Source: Candidatus Rokubacteria bacterium RIFCSPLOWO2_02_FULL_73_56 (GTDB lineage: Bacteria; Methylomirabilota; Methylomirabilia; Rokubacteriales; CSP1-6). Taken from it: a DNA stretch of 45,326 nt. The first letter of the stretch is position 1. The number at the start of each line of letters is the position of its first letter. Location of the stretch: positions 1-45,326 of the forward strand of contig MGCF01000014.1 in assembly GCA_001788495.1 (NCBI GenBank). Direction: 5' to 3'. The notes under the pieces are model-generated. The model did not search any database, was not told the origin of the DNA, and worked only from the letters and a program-made list of their open reading frames with translations. The position numbers and the translations under genes are program-made. Below, one piece after another: positions 27,458-36,496 of this stretch.

Positions 27458-27489
27458 CTCACGCGCCCTCGTCCTCCGGGGCGCGTGAG
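27458..27489. terminator. Stem-loop between convergent genes
   Basis: A perfect 11-bp stem, CTCACGCGCCC (27458-27468) with GGGCGCGTGAG (27479-27489), and a 10-base loop, centred in the 63-base gap between the FIST gene and the hyuB stop. It is placed to end transcription from both sides. No T-run follows on either strand, as is common in GC-rich genomes. Confidence 0.65.
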
Positions 27490-27502
27490 TCTGTCCGGCG
27501 GG

Positions 27503-29107
27503 TCATCGACTCCGGGCGTAGCCCTCCAGGAGGTCGCGCGCCACGAGCTCGGGATCGCGCTGCGCGGGCGGGCCGTACCCGCCGCCGCCCGGCAGGCGCA
27601 CCTCGACGAGGGCACCGGGGGCGACGAGCTGCTCGGCCTTGGGATTCGGCGGCGCCACGCCGTCGATCAGGACGAGGCCGGGCGCGCCCGGGCCGCCGCC
27701 GAGGAAGCCGGCCGCGGGCGTGCGCGTGCGGTCGCCGAGGATCGAGCACGCGTACGGCTCGCGCGTGCGCACGCGGAAGGCGATCGTCTGGCCGAGCCCG
27801 CCGCGGTAGCGGCCGGCGCCGCCCGAGCCCTCGCGCAGACCCTTCCGCTCGACGACGAGCGGCGAGAGCTGCTCCAGCACCTCGACGGGCGTGCCGAGGA
27901 CGCCCGAGGGGAACGCCGTCGCCGAGAGGCCGTCCTTGGTGGCGCGCGCCCCGGTCCCGCCGGAGCAGAAGGTGACGTAGGTGAACGGCGCGCCCGCGAG
28001 GTCCCGGCCCGAGACCTGGATGCCCCAGATGTTCGCCGAGCCCTCGGCCATCACGCGGTCCGGGAGCGCCTGGCCGAGCGCGCCCGCGACGACGTGGGGC
28101 AGGAAGTGGCCGATGACGTGGCGGGCGGCCACCGCGGCGGGGCGCCCGACGTTCAGGACCGAGCCCTCGGGTGCCGTGATCCGGAGCGGGCGGAAGGCGC
28201 CCTCGTTGTTCGGGACCTCGGGGCTCACGATCACCTTCACGCCGTACGTCGTGTAAGCCTCCGTGTAGTTCATGACGACGTTGACGCCCCGGCGGCTCGC
28301 GGGCGAGGAGCCCGCGTAGTCGATCCGGAGCTCGTCTCCCCGCACCTCGCAGCGCGCCCGGATCGTGATGGGCTCGTCGAAGCCGTCGGAGGTGATCGCG
28401 TGCTCGTAGACGCCGGGCCGCAGCGCCCGGATGGCCTCCCGCAGAGCGCGCTCGGTGCGTCCGATGATCTCGTCGGCCAGCGGCTCGAGACGTTCGAGGC
28501 CGAACTCGGCCATGAACTCCAGCAAGCGCTCGCCCCCGACCGCGCCCCCGGCGATCTGTGCGTGGAAGTCGCCCAGCACCATGTCGGGCAGGCGCACGTT
28601 GGCGCGGATCATCGCGACCAGCGCCGCGTTCGGCCGCCCGGCCTCGTAGAGCTTGAGGATCGGGATCTGGAGCCCCTCCTCGTACACCTCGCGCGCCTCG
28701 GCCGAGAGCACGTGACCGCCGATGTCGGCCGTATGACACGTCGAGGCGAAGAACGCGACGCACTCGTCGCCGCGGAAGACCGGAGAGCAGATCGTGACGT
28801 CGTTGAGGTGGCCGGAGGTGAGCCAGGGGTCGTTCGTGATCAGCACGTCGCCCGGTCGGAGCGTCTCGAGCGGGCACGCCGCCAGGAAGTGCTTCATCGC
28901 GAGCGCCATCGAGTTGATGTGACCGGGCGTACCCGTCACGGCCTGCGCGACCATGAAGCCGCGGCGGTCGAAGACGCCGGCCGAGAGGTCGCCCGCCTCG
29001 CGCACGATGGACGTGAACGACGTCCGCTGGAGCGCCGCCGCCTGCTCGTTGACGACCCCGATCAGGCGGTTCCAGCAGATCTCGAGCGTGACGGGATCGA
29101 AGCTCAC
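27503..29107 (-). CDS. hyuB: Hydantoinase B / N-methylhydantoinase beta subunit
   Basis: 534 residues, the HyuB/oxoprolinase-type subunit that with HyuA performs ATP-dependent opening of hydantoin-like rings or carboxylation in relatives. Family blocks: SFTSIVREAGDLSAGVFDRR, LITNDPWLTSGHLNDVTICS, FFASTCHTADIGGHV, MNYTEAYTTYGVKVIVSPEV and the C-terminal LPGGGGYGPP. GTG at 29107 overlaps the hyuA stop by four bases. The open frame runs far upstream of this start, but that part is the shadow of hyuA and a glycosyltransferase. True substrate cannot be inferred. Confidence 0.92.
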   Translation of the reverse strand: MSFDPVTLEICWNRLIGVVNEQAAALQRTSFTSIVREAGDLSAGVFDRRGFMVAQAVTGTPGHINSMALAMKHFLAACPLETLRPGDVLITNDPWLTSGHLNDVTICSPVFRGDECVAFFASTCHTADIGGHVLSAEAREVYEEGLQIPILKLYEAGRPNAALVAMIRANVRLPDMVLGDFHAQIAGGAVGGERLLEFMAEFGLERLEPLADEIIGRTERALREAIRALRPGVYEHAITSDGFDEPITIRARCEVRGDELRIDYAGSSPASRRGVNVVMNYTEAYTTYGVKVIVSPEVPNNEGAFRPLRITAPEGSVLNVGRPAAVAARHVIGHFLPHVVAGALGQALPDRVMAEGSANIWGIQVSGRDLAGAPFTYVTFCSGGTGARATKDGLSATAFPSGVLGTPVEVLEQLSPLVVERKGLREGSGGAGRYRGGLGQTIAFRVRTREPYACSILGDRTRTPAAGFLGGGPGAPGLVLIDGVAPPNPKAEQLVAPGALVEVRLPGGGGYGPPAQRDPELVARDLLEGYARSR

Positions 29108-31200
29108 GCGGGAACCTCCACGACCAGTGCGAGGCCCGCGTCCACGCGGCAGCGCGCGCCCGGGCCGAGCACCGCCGTCGACTCGCGCTCCTCGACGATC
29201 GCCGGGCCGCTGAAGGCGCTGCCCGGCTCGAGCGCGTAGCGGTCGTAGACGGGCGTCTCGACGAAGCCCCCGGCCTCGGCGAAGTACGCCCTGCGCGCGC
29301 CCTTGGTCGCCGACTGGGCGCGCCCGCCGCGGGCGCCGGCCGGCGCCCCGCGCCCTGCGCGCCCGCTGGCCGGCGCCGGGCCCGCGACCGTCACGCGCCA
29401 GTTGAGCGCCTCGATCGGCACGCCCTGGGGCAGCCGGTGGTAGAGCGCGCGGTAGGCGGCCTCGAAGGCCTCGGTGATCGCGCGGAGGCTCGCCGCGGAG
29501 AGCGTCCCCGCGGGCACGGGGGACTCGACCTCGTGGCCCTGGCCGACGTAGCGCATCTCGGCGACCCGCGCCACGCGCACGTCGCCCGGCGCCACGCCCG
29601 CACGCGTGAGGAGCGCGCGCCCCTCGGTCTCCATGTCCTCGAACAGCCGGTTGATCGCACGCCAGTCGGCCCGGTCGAGCCGCTGGCGGCCGGTGCGGAC
29701 GAAGTCGAATGCGAGCGGGGCGGCGAGCAGACCCCAGGCCGACATCGCGCCCGCGCCGAACGGGAGCAGGAGGCGCGGGACCTTGAGGACCTTCGCGACC
29801 TGCCAGCAGTGGACGGGCCCCGCGCCCCCGAAGGCGAAGAGCGGGTACTGCCGGAGGTCGCGGCCGCGCTCGATGCCGTGGATGCGCGCGGCGGCGGCCA
29901 TGTTCTCGTTGACGACCCGGTGGATCCCCCACGCCGCCTCGGTCGCGTCGAGGCCGAGCGGCCGCGCCGCGTGCTCCTCGACGGCGCGGCGCGCCGCCTC
30001 GCGGTCCAGCCGCATGCGCCCGCCCAGGAAGAACTCGGCGTCGAGGTAGCCGAGCAGGAGGTCGGCGTCGGTGACCGTCGGCAGGCGGCCCCCGAGGCCG
30101 TAGCACGCCGGACCCGGGTCGGCGCCGGCGCTGTCGGGACCGACCTTGAGCAGGCCCATGCGGTCCACGCGCGCGATCGAGCCGCCGCCCGCGCCGATCT
30201 CGATCAGCTCGATGACGGGCACGCGGATCGGGAGCCCCGAGCCCTTCTTGAAGCGGTCGGCGCGCGCCACCTCGAACTCGCGGCCGACGAGCGGGACACC
30301 ACCGTCGATCACGCACGCCTTGGCCGTGGTGCCGCCCATGTCGAACGAGAGGAGCCGCGGCTCGCCCCGCTCGCGCGCGGCCTGGGCCGCGGCGAGGGCA
30401 CCGGCGGCGGGGCCCGACTCGACGAGGCGGATCGGCAGGCGGCGCGCGAGCGGCGGCAGCGCGATCCCGCCCGCGGACTGCATGATGTAGAGCTGGCCCG
30501 GGACGCCGAGGTCGGCGAGCCGGCGCTCGAGGTCCTCGAGATAGCGCGCCATGAGCGGTGCGACGTAGACGTTCGCCGTGGTCGTGGAGGCGCGCTCGTA
30601 TTCGCGGATCTCGGGCACGACCTCCGATGAGCATGCGACGACGATCTGCGGGGCGAGCTCGCGGGCCAGCGCGGCGAGCCGTTGCTCGTGGACCGGGTTC
30701 ACGTAGGCGTGCAGGAGGCAGATCGCGAGCGCCTCGACGCCCTCGGCGGCGAGCTCGGCGATGCCGCGCCGCGCGGCGGCCTCGTCGAGCGGCCGCAGCA
30801 CCGAGCCGTCGGCGAGGAGGCGCTCGGGCACCTCGCGCCGCAGGTGACGCGGGACGAGCGGCGCGGGCGGGTCGATGAAGAGGTCGTACATGTCGTAGCG
30901 GCCCTCGCGCCGGATCTCGAGGGCGTCCCGGAAGCCCGCGGTCGTCAGCAGCGCGGTCTTCGCCCCCTTGCGCTCGATGAGCGCGTTGGTCGCGAGCGTG
31001 GTGCCGTGGACCACCGCGCTCACCGCGCCCGGGGCCACCCGCGCCTCGGCGAGCAGCGCCTGGATGCCCTGCTCCACGGCGTGCGCGGGGTCCTTCGGCG
31101 TGGTGAGGACCTTGCCGACGCGCGCGGCACCGGTCGCCGCGTCCATGACGACGAGGTCGGTGAAGGTGCCGCCGATGTCCACGCCGAGGCGGGCCGCCAC
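29104..31200 (-). CDS. hyuA: Hydantoinase A / N-methylhydantoinase alpha subunit
   Basis: 698 residues, an actin-like ATPase of the HyuA family. MAARLGVDIGGTFTDLVVMD is the first phosphate loop and SFDMGGTTAKACVI the second; VHGTTLATNALIERKGAKTA and GAGGGSIARVD are also typical. The C-terminal 190 residues form the HyuA C domain, with a Gly/Ala/Arg-rich insertion (about residues 605-640) of low complexity. ATG at 31200 lies 33 bases after the glycosyltransferase stop. Paired with hyuB by overlap. Confidence 0.93.
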   Translation of the reverse strand: MAARLGVDIGGTFTDLVVMDAATGAARVGKVLTTPKDPAHAVEQGIQALLAEARVAPGAVSAVVHGTTLATNALIERKGAKTALLTTAGFRDALEIRREGRYDMYDLFIDPPAPLVPRHLRREVPERLLADGSVLRPLDEAAARRGIAELAAEGVEALAICLLHAYVNPVHEQRLAALARELAPQIVVACSSEVVPEIREYERASTTTANVYVAPLMARYLEDLERRLADLGVPGQLYIMQSAGGIALPPLARRLPIRLVESGPAAGALAAAQAARERGEPRLLSFDMGGTTAKACVIDGGVPLVGREFEVARADRFKKGSGLPIRVPVIELIEIGAGGGSIARVDRMGLLKVGPDSAGADPGPACYGLGGRLPTVTDADLLLGYLDAEFFLGGRMRLDREAARRAVEEHAARPLGLDATEAAWGIHRVVNENMAAAARIHGIERGRDLRQYPLFAFGGAGPVHCWQVAKVLKVPRLLLPFGAGAMSAWGLLAAPLAFDFVRTGRQRLDRADWRAINRLFEDMETEGRALLTRAGVAPGDVRVARVAEMRYVGQGHEVESPVPAGTLSAASLRAITEAFEAAYRALYHRLPQGVPIEALNWRVTVAGPAPASGRAGRGAPAGARGGRAQSATKGARRAYFAEAGGFVETPVYDRYALEPGSAFSGPAIVEERESTAVLGPGARCRVDAGLALVVEVPA

Positions 31201-31233
31201 GGCGCCCAGTGTACACCGGGGCCGCGGCCGGGC

Positions 31234-32766
31234 TCAGCGGCTGCGGGTCGGCAGCGCCGCCATGCGCGCCTCGAGGGCGCTGCCGGGGAGGACGAAGAGG
31301 GTGAACGGCCCGCGCCTGGGATCGCCGGGCGCCCAGCGATACCGCTCCCTCGCCCAGTCGAGGACGGGGTTCTTCGCATTGGCGGCCCAGTCCACGACGA
31401 TGAAGAGCTCGGGCGGCCGGCGCTCGAGGTCGCGGACGACCTGGGCGGAGAGCCTGGCGGCGACTGGCCCCGACAGGAGCGGATAGGCGTAGAACGTGCC
31501 GCTGGGCGGCCGCCGGCGGCTCTCGAAGTAGAGCCCGGTCTCGGCGCCGAACTCGTAGAAGGTCTCGCCGGGCTGGAGGAGAACCGCGAGCTCGTGCGCC
31601 AGCCTGCGCTCCTCGACGAAGAGATCGGTGCGGTACTTGGCCCGGGAGAAGTCGTCCGGCGAGAGCTGGTAGAGCGGGAGCTGGAGCACGACGAGCAGCA
31701 CGATCACCACGCCGCCGGCCAGGTGCGGCAGCGCCGCGATGCGCGCCGGGGCCAGGCGCACGAGCACTCCTGCCGCCCAGCCCCCCGCGACGGCCAGCAC
31801 GGGGAGCCAGAGCTGGAAGTAGTGGGGGAAGAACTTGCCGGGCAGCCCGACGGCGAGCGCGGTGCCCGCCGCCCACGCGAGCAGGTAGGTGACGCGCCGC
31901 CGGTCACCGCGCGCGAGCCCCGCGACCGTGCCGAGCAGGGCGAGGACCGCGAGCGGGACCGTCGAGGACATGGACCACCAGGAGGCGGGCTCGAGGAGCT
32001 TCGCGAGGTTCGCCGTGATGCTGCCCGCGTAGTGGCGGTTGAAGACCACGACCGCCTCCCAGAAGACGCCGAAGCGTCCGGTGACCGCGAACCAGCCGAC
32101 GATCAGGGTCCAGGCGAGCGTGGCGATCGCACCCGCGACCGCCATCGCCCCGAGCACGCGCCGCCGCCCGCCGGCGCCGGGCGGCGGCCACGCCACGAGC
32201 GCGCACGCGAGCAGGGTCGCGCTCGCGACGTTGACCGTCTTGTAGAGCGAGGCGAGGGCGAAGAGGGCGCCCACCAGGACGACGCGCCCGTAGCCCGGCG
32301 CGCCGCCCTCGATCCGCACGAGCAGCGCGAAGGCCCAGACGAGGCACGCGTTGATGAACGACTCGGTGTTCGGCTGGTTGGCCTGCAGCCACAGGTCGCC
32401 CGAGACGACGGTCCAGAACGCCGCGGCCCACAGGCCGGCGACCGCGCCGCCCGCCGCCGCCCCCGCGGTGTAGACACCGAGGAGCGTCACGATCGCCGAG
32501 CCGGCGCCGAGCAGGTAGATCGCGCCCCGCCCGTAGCCGGCGACGACCTGCGAGAGCGCGTGGGTCACGTGCATCGCCGGCGGCTTGTGATCCCAGACGT
32601 CGGAGTAGAGCGGGCGCCCGCGGAGCAGCTCCTGCCCCATCACCGCGGCGCCCGAGATGTCGCGCTCGAGCGGCTCGTCCCAGGTCTGCAGGCGCACCAG
32701 CGCGATCACGACCGCGAGGCCGAGCAGCACCAGCAGGGCCGCGGAGGCGCTACCGCGCGGCCGCAC
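31234..32766 (-). CDS. GT39-type membrane glycosyltransferase, second of tandem pair
   Basis: 510 residues with about ten membrane helices in the first 380 residues, then a periplasmic C-terminus. It belongs to the PMT/ArnT-like (GT39) polyprenyl-phosphate-sugar transferases: TWDEPLERDISGAAVMGQEL has the acidic first-loop motif, followed by YSDVWDHKPPAMHVTHA and ANQPNTESFINACLVWAFAL. GTG at 32766 overlaps the end of the upstream paralogue by 17 bases. Acceptor unknown; it would act outside the inner membrane. Confidence 0.85.
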   Translation of the reverse strand: MRPRGSASAALLVLLGLAVVIALVRLQTWDEPLERDISGAAVMGQELLRGRPLYSDVWDHKPPAMHVTHALSQVVAGYGRGAIYLLGAGSAIVTLLGVYTAGAAAGGAVAGLWAAAFWTVVSGDLWLQANQPNTESFINACLVWAFALLVRIEGGAPGYGRVVLVGALFALASLYKTVNVASATLLACALVAWPPPGAGGRRRVLGAMAVAGAIATLAWTLIVGWFAVTGRFGVFWEAVVVFNRHYAGSITANLAKLLEPASWWSMSSTVPLAVLALLGTVAGLARGDRRRVTYLLAWAAGTALAVGLPGKFFPHYFQLWLPVLAVAGGWAAGVLVRLAPARIAALPHLAGGVVIVLLVVLQLPLYQLSPDDFSRAKYRTDLFVEERRLAHELAVLLQPGETFYEFGAETGLYFESRRRPPSGTFYAYPLLSGPVAARLSAQVVRDLERRPPELFIVVDWAANAKNPVLDWARERYRWAPGDPRRGPFTLFVLPGSALEARMAALPTRSR

Positions 32767-34276
32767 GCTCGGCCCTCCCCTCGAGCGCGCCGCCCCGGCG
32801 GACGTAGAGCGAGAACGGGCCTCGCTCGTGACCGCCGGGCATCGGCCGGTAGCGCGCCTCGGCCCACTCGATCACGGGGTGCCGCACCCTGATCCACGTC
32901 CAGGTCCAGTTGGCGACGATGAAGAGCTCGGGCGGCCGCCGCGCGAGGTCCGCCAGGAGCCGCTCGGTGAGGGGCAGGGCCAGCGGGCCGGTCGTGACCG
33001 GCCAGACGAAGCACGGGCCGCACACCGGCGACCGGCGGGTCCAGAAGTAGAGGCCGACCTCGCTCCCCCAGACGTAGAACGTCTCGTTCGGCAGGAGCAG
33101 CGTGTCGAGCTCGCGCGCGAGCTTCCTCTCCTCGACGAAGATCGGCCCGTACTTCAGGAGCGACCAGTCGTCCGCCGGCATGGCGTAGAACGGCAGCTCG
33201 AGCGCGAGGAGCAGGACCAGGGCGGCGGCGCCCGCAGCGTGCGGGAGCCATGTGAGGCGCTCTGGCGCGAACGGCGTGAGAGCCCGGACCGCGAGCCCGC
33301 CGCCGACGCAGAGCGGCGGGAGCCAGAGCTGGTAGTAGTGCGGCGCGAAGGCGCCGGGGAGCCCGACGGCGATCGGCGTCGCCGCCGCGAGCGCCAGGAG
33401 CAGGAGCCAGGGTCGTCGTCGCGCCGTCGCCACGCCGACGCCGGCGCCGAGCGCCGTGAGCGCGGCGAGGGGCGCCAGGTTCCGCACCCACACGCTCGCG
33501 AGCTGGGCCGGGCTGAACGAGAGCCGGAGCCGCGTCGCGAGGCTGCCGGCGCCCTCGGAGTAGTGGCGGTTGAACGTGACCACGGCGTCCCAGAACGGCG
33601 CGAGCCGCCCGACCGCGGCGAAGTAGCCGACGACCGCCGCCCACGCCGCGCCGCCGACCAAGGCCACGACGGCCAGGTCGAGGAGGGTGCGACGCCGCGA
33701 GCGTCCCTCGGGCGGCCACGCGACGTACGCGACGGCGAGGAAGGCGGCCGGCGCGACGACGACCTGCTTGTAGAGCGACGCCCAGGCGAGCAGGACGCCG
33801 ACGGCGAGGAAGCGCCCCGAGCCCGAGCCTGCGTGGGCGCGCGCCAGCAGAGCGAGGGCCCAGACGAGGCAGGCGTTGATGAACGCCTCGGTGTTGGGCT
33901 GGTTGCCCTGGATCCAGAGGTCGCCGGACACGGTGGCCCAGAAGGCTGCGGCCCAGAGGCCGGCGGCCGGCGAGCCCAGGGCGGCGGCGGCGGCGTACGC
34001 GCCCAGCAGGCCAGCGACGCCGGCGACGACGTTCAGCAGGAAGATCGCGCCGGGCCCGTAGCCGGTCACGAGCTGCGCCGCGGCGTGCGTCAGGGCGAGC
34101 GCGGGAGGCTTGTGGTCCCACATGTCCGCGTAGAGCGTGCGGCCGTCGAGGACCTCGCGGGTGATCACCGCGGCGGCGCTGAGGTCGGTCTCGATGGGCT
34201 CGTCGTACGTGTGCAGCCGCGCCAGCACGAGCAGCGCCGCCAGGGCGAGCAGCACCGCGAGCACGCGTCGGTCCAC
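32750..34276 (-). CDS. GT39-type membrane glycosyltransferase, first of tandem pair
   Basis: 508 residues, paralogous along its length to the next gene: TYDEPIETDLSAAAVITREV, YADMWDHKPPALALTHA, GNQPNTEAFINACLVWALAL, FNRHYSEG and a shared C-terminal ARRPPELFIVANWTW (the paralogue has RRPPELFIVVDWA). Multi-pass membrane protein with a lumenal tail. GTG at 34276 comes one base after the stop of a possible small membrane peptide. Confidence 0.86.
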   Translation of the reverse strand: MDRRVLAVLLALAALLVLARLHTYDEPIETDLSAAAVITREVLDGRTLYADMWDHKPPALALTHAAAQLVTGYGPGAIFLLNVVAGVAGLLGAYAAAAALGSPAAGLWAAAFWATVSGDLWIQGNQPNTEAFINACLVWALALLARAHAGSGSGRFLAVGVLLAWASLYKQVVVAPAAFLAVAYVAWPPEGRSRRRTLLDLAVVALVGGAAWAAVVGYFAAVGRLAPFWDAVVTFNRHYSEGAGSLATRLRLSFSPAQLASVWVRNLAPLAALTALGAGVGVATARRRPWLLLLALAAATPIAVGLPGAFAPHYYQLWLPPLCVGGGLAVRALTPFAPERLTWLPHAAGAAALVLLLALELPFYAMPADDWSLLKYGPIFVEERKLARELDTLLLPNETFYVWGSEVGLYFWTRRSPVCGPCFVWPVTTGPLALPLTERLLADLARRPPELFIVANWTWTWIRVRHPVIEWAEARYRPMPGGHERGPFSLYVRRGGALEGRAERAAAR

Positions 34277-34277
34277 G

Positions 34278-34382
34278 TCAGCCTCTCGCCGGGCGCGCGA
34301 GGCCGCGCGCGAGCGCGATGGCTCCCGCGAGGAGTGCGAGGGTGAGGACCGACGCGAGGACAGACGCCTTGACCCGGTGCAT
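34278..34382 (-). CDS. Possible 34-residue membrane peptide
   Basis: ATG at 34382 reads MHRVKASVLASVLTLALLAG, then AIALARGLARPARG and TGA; the stop is one base before the GT39 GTG start. One membrane helix flanked by basic residues is predicted. Ribosome binding is weak (GATAGGCG), and the start lies within the promoter of the divergent gene. It may be a real coupled leader or chance. Confidence 0.35.
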   Translation of the reverse strand: MHRVKASVLASVLTLALLAGAIALARGLARPARG

Positions 34383-34397
34383 TGCTTCGCCTATCGT
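34369..34397 (+). promoter_or_regulatory. Promoter of the TAXI substrate-binding gene
   Basis: TTGACC (34369-34374), a spacer of exactly 17 bases, and TATCGT (34392-34397): a good housekeeping-type promoter. Start predicted near 34404, leaving a 26-base leader with a full AAGGAGG ribosome-binding site at 34418-34424. Confidence 0.6.
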
Positions 34398-34429
34398 TGC
34401 GTCACTCGGGGCAACCCAAGGAGGACCTC

Positions 34430-35404
34430 ATGAAGCGATTCGGAGCACTCGCCCTCGTCGTCGTGCTCGCCGCTGCGCTGGCGGCGCCGTCGGAGCTCGC
34501 GGCCCAGCAGCGCCGGCTCGTCACCATCGCCTCCGGCTGGGTGGTCGGCGTCTACTACCCGCTCGCGGGCGCGATGTCGCGCATCGCGTACAAGGCCAAG
34601 GACCTCAACGTCCGGGCCACCGTGGAGTCGTCCGGCGCGTCGGTTGCGAACGCCCAGCTCATCGGCACGGGTGACGCCGACTTCGCCCTGCTGCAGAACG
34701 ACATCGCGTACTATGCGGCGAGCGGCAGGACGCTCGGCGCCTTCAAGGACAAGCCCGTGAAGAACATGGGCGGCATCTTCACGATCTACCCCGAGCTCGT
34801 CCACATCGTCGCGGCGAGCTCGGCCAACGTGAAGTCCGTCCGCGACCTCAAGGGCAAGCGCGTCGTGCTGGGGCCGCAGGGGTCGGGCACCGAGCAGAAC
34901 GCGCTGCAGATCCTGGAGGCGTACGGGATCAAGGAGGCGGATCTCGCCAAGGCCGAGCGCATCGACGCCGCGGCCGCGGGCGACCAGCTCAAGGACGGGC
35001 GCGTGGACGCCGCGTTCTTCACGACCGGTCTCGGCTCGGCCGTCATCGTGGACGCGTTCATCTCGGGCCGGGTCACGCTCGTGTCCGTGGGCGGGGCGGA
35101 GGGCGACGCGATCCGGAAAGCGTATCCCTTCTACACGCTCGAGAAGATCCCGGCGAACACGTACAAGGGGCAGGAGAGCGTGGTGACGACGCCCGCCGTC
35201 ATGGCGATGATGGTCGCGCGCGCCGAGCTGCCCGAGGACCTCGTCTACCGGTTCACCAAGGCGATCTTCGACGACCTCAAGCAGTTTCACGCCGCCCACG
35301 CGGCCGCCAAGCACCTGACGCTCGAGACGGCGCTCAACGGCATGCCGATCAAGCTGCACCCCGGCGCCGAGAAGTTCTACAAGGAGAAGGGCGTCCTGAA
35401 GTAG
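34430..35404 (+). CDS. TAXI-family TRAP substrate-binding protein
   Basis: 324 residues, a periplasmic solute receptor for a TRAP transporter. The signal peptide is clear (MKRFGALALVVVLAAALAAP, cleavage near LAAQ, residue 26). Mature part: IASGWVVGVYYPLAGAMSRI, NAQLIGTGDADFALLQNDIA, VLGPQGSGTEQNALQILEAY and VDAAFFTTG are TAXI blocks. ATG at 34430 has AAGGAGG at ideal spacing. DUF1850 follows at once, the usual partner, but no permease follows; a fused TRAP permease lies 7 kb away on the other strand. Confidence 0.93.
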   Translation: MKRFGALALVVVLAAALAAPSELAAQQRRLVTIASGWVVGVYYPLAGAMSRIAYKAKDLNVRATVESSGASVANAQLIGTGDADFALLQNDIAYYAASGRTLGAFKDKPVKNMGGIFTIYPELVHIVAASSANVKSVRDLKGKRVVLGPQGSGTEQNALQILEAYGIKEADLAKAERIDAAAAGDQLKDGRVDAAFFTTGLGSAVIVDAFISGRVTLVSVGGAEGDAIRKAYPFYTLEKIPANTYKGQESVVTTPAVMAMMVARAELPEDLVYRFTKAIFDDLKQFHAAHAAAKHLTLETALNGMPIKLHPGAEKFYKEKGVLK

Positions 35405-35911
35405 TTGCGCCGCCTGCCGGCCCTCGCCGCCGCCGCGGTGCTGGTCGCCGCGGCGGCGGCGGGGGCGCGCTGGCTTGCGGCGCCGGTCGTCGTGGTCGAG
35501 GATGCCCGCGGCGGCGGCGTGCTGGCGCGCGAGCCCGTCCGGCCCGGCGACGTCCTCCTCCTCGCCTACGTCCACTCCTCCGAGCACGTGCCGGTGCGCG
35601 GCACCTTCCGCATCGAGCCCGACGGCGGGCTCTCCGTGACGGAGACCGCGTTCGCCGGGTTCGGCCCCGGCCTGCCGGAGCTCGGCGCCGGGGATGCGTG
35701 GCGGATCGAGGGCGGGATGATCGTTCACGAGCCGGTCGGCGCGAGGCTCGCGGAGCTCCGGGTGCGCGTGGCCCCGGTCACGCGCCACCGGCTCCGGCTG
35801 CCGTCCGGGCGCGAGCTCGACCTGTCGGCGCTCCTCGGGACCGGGGGGCCCGTGCGCGTCCGCGTGGCGCGCCGGGGCGGCCTGCTGCTCGGGTGGTCAT
35901 CGGCCGACTGA
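35405..35911 (+). CDS. DUF1850 protein
   Basis: 168 residues with an N-terminal membrane anchor or signal (LPALAAAAVLVAAAAAGARW). DUF1850 proteins, with their VHSSEHVPVRGTFRI core motif, are nearly always found beside TAXI-type TRAP genes and are thought to assist transport; the function is unknown. TTG at 35405 directly follows the TAXI stop. The 3' end overlaps the convergent SIS gene by 15 bases, so no terminator can separate them. Confidence 0.85.
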   Translation: MRRLPALAAAAVLVAAAAAGARWLAAPVVVVEDARGGGVLAREPVRPGDVLLLAYVHSSEHVPVRGTFRIEPDGGLSVTETAFAGFGPGLPELGAGDAWRIEGGMIVHEPVGARLAELRVRVAPVTRHRLRLPSGRELDLSALLGTGGPVRVRVARRGGLLLGWSSAD

Positions 35912-36496
35912 TTCCCACTTCATCGGCGTCGCCTGGAGCGCCGGGTGCGAGACCAGGAGGTGCCAGACCAGCGGCTGGAACGACTCCGTGTGCGGCGTGA
36001 CGGTGGCCGGGTTCACGGTGGGCACGACCACGCACGCGTCCGCGACCGTGGCCGTGTAGCCGCCGTCCCGGCCCACGACGCCGCAGACGGTCGCGCCCCG
36101 CTGCTTCGCGAGCTGGAGCGCGCGGACCAGGTTCGGGCTCACGTTGCGCTCGAGGTCGCCGCCGCCGACCGAGAAGACGAAGACCATGTCGCGGTCGGAC
36201 AGGCGGCTCACCTCGAGCCAGCGCGCGAAGACCGACTCCCAGCCGTCGTCGTTCACGCGTGCGGTCAGCTCCGAGACGTTGTCCGTGGGCGTGTACGCCT
36301 CGATGCCGGCGATCTTGCGGAAGTCGTTCACCGCGTGCGAGGCGTTGCCCGCGCTGCCCCCGACGCCCAGGAGGAACAGCCGGCCCTGCCGGGCGCGGAG
36401 CGCGACGAGCAGGTCCACCATCTTCTGGATCGCCGTGGCGTCGAGCTTGCCGAGGATCGCCGCCGCCTCGCCGAGGTACGTCTCGATGTACGACAT
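35897..36496 (-). CDS. SIS-domain sugar isomerase, GmhA-like
   Basis: 199 residues, the size of sedoheptulose-7-phosphate isomerase GmhA. SIS fold: LFLLGVGGSAGNASHAVNDF, then DNVSELTARVNDDGWESVFA and FSVGGGDLERNVSPNLVRAL. The C-terminal ESFQPLVWHLLVSH supplies Gln/His in the place of GmhA's metal and catalytic residues. ATG at 36496 overlaps the kinase stop. Operon context with an HddA-like kinase and a nucleotidyltransferase supports heptose 7-phosphate as product. Last gene of the operon. Confidence 0.85.
   Translation of the reverse strand: MSYIETYLGEAAAILGKLDATAIQKMVDLLVALRARQGRLFLLGVGGSAGNASHAVNDFRKIAGIEAYTPTDNVSELTARVNDDGWESVFARWLEVSRLSDRDMVFVFSVGGGDLERNVSPNLVRALQLAKQRGATVCGVVGRDGGYTATVADACVVVPTVNPATVTPHTESFQPLVWHLLVSHPALQATPMKWESVGR

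Noticed and set aside
29108-31876. Upstream extension of the hyuB frame into a 1457-codon product
   Set aside because: Only the part from 29107 on matches a family; the rest is a second-frame reading of hyuA and the glycosyltransferase.
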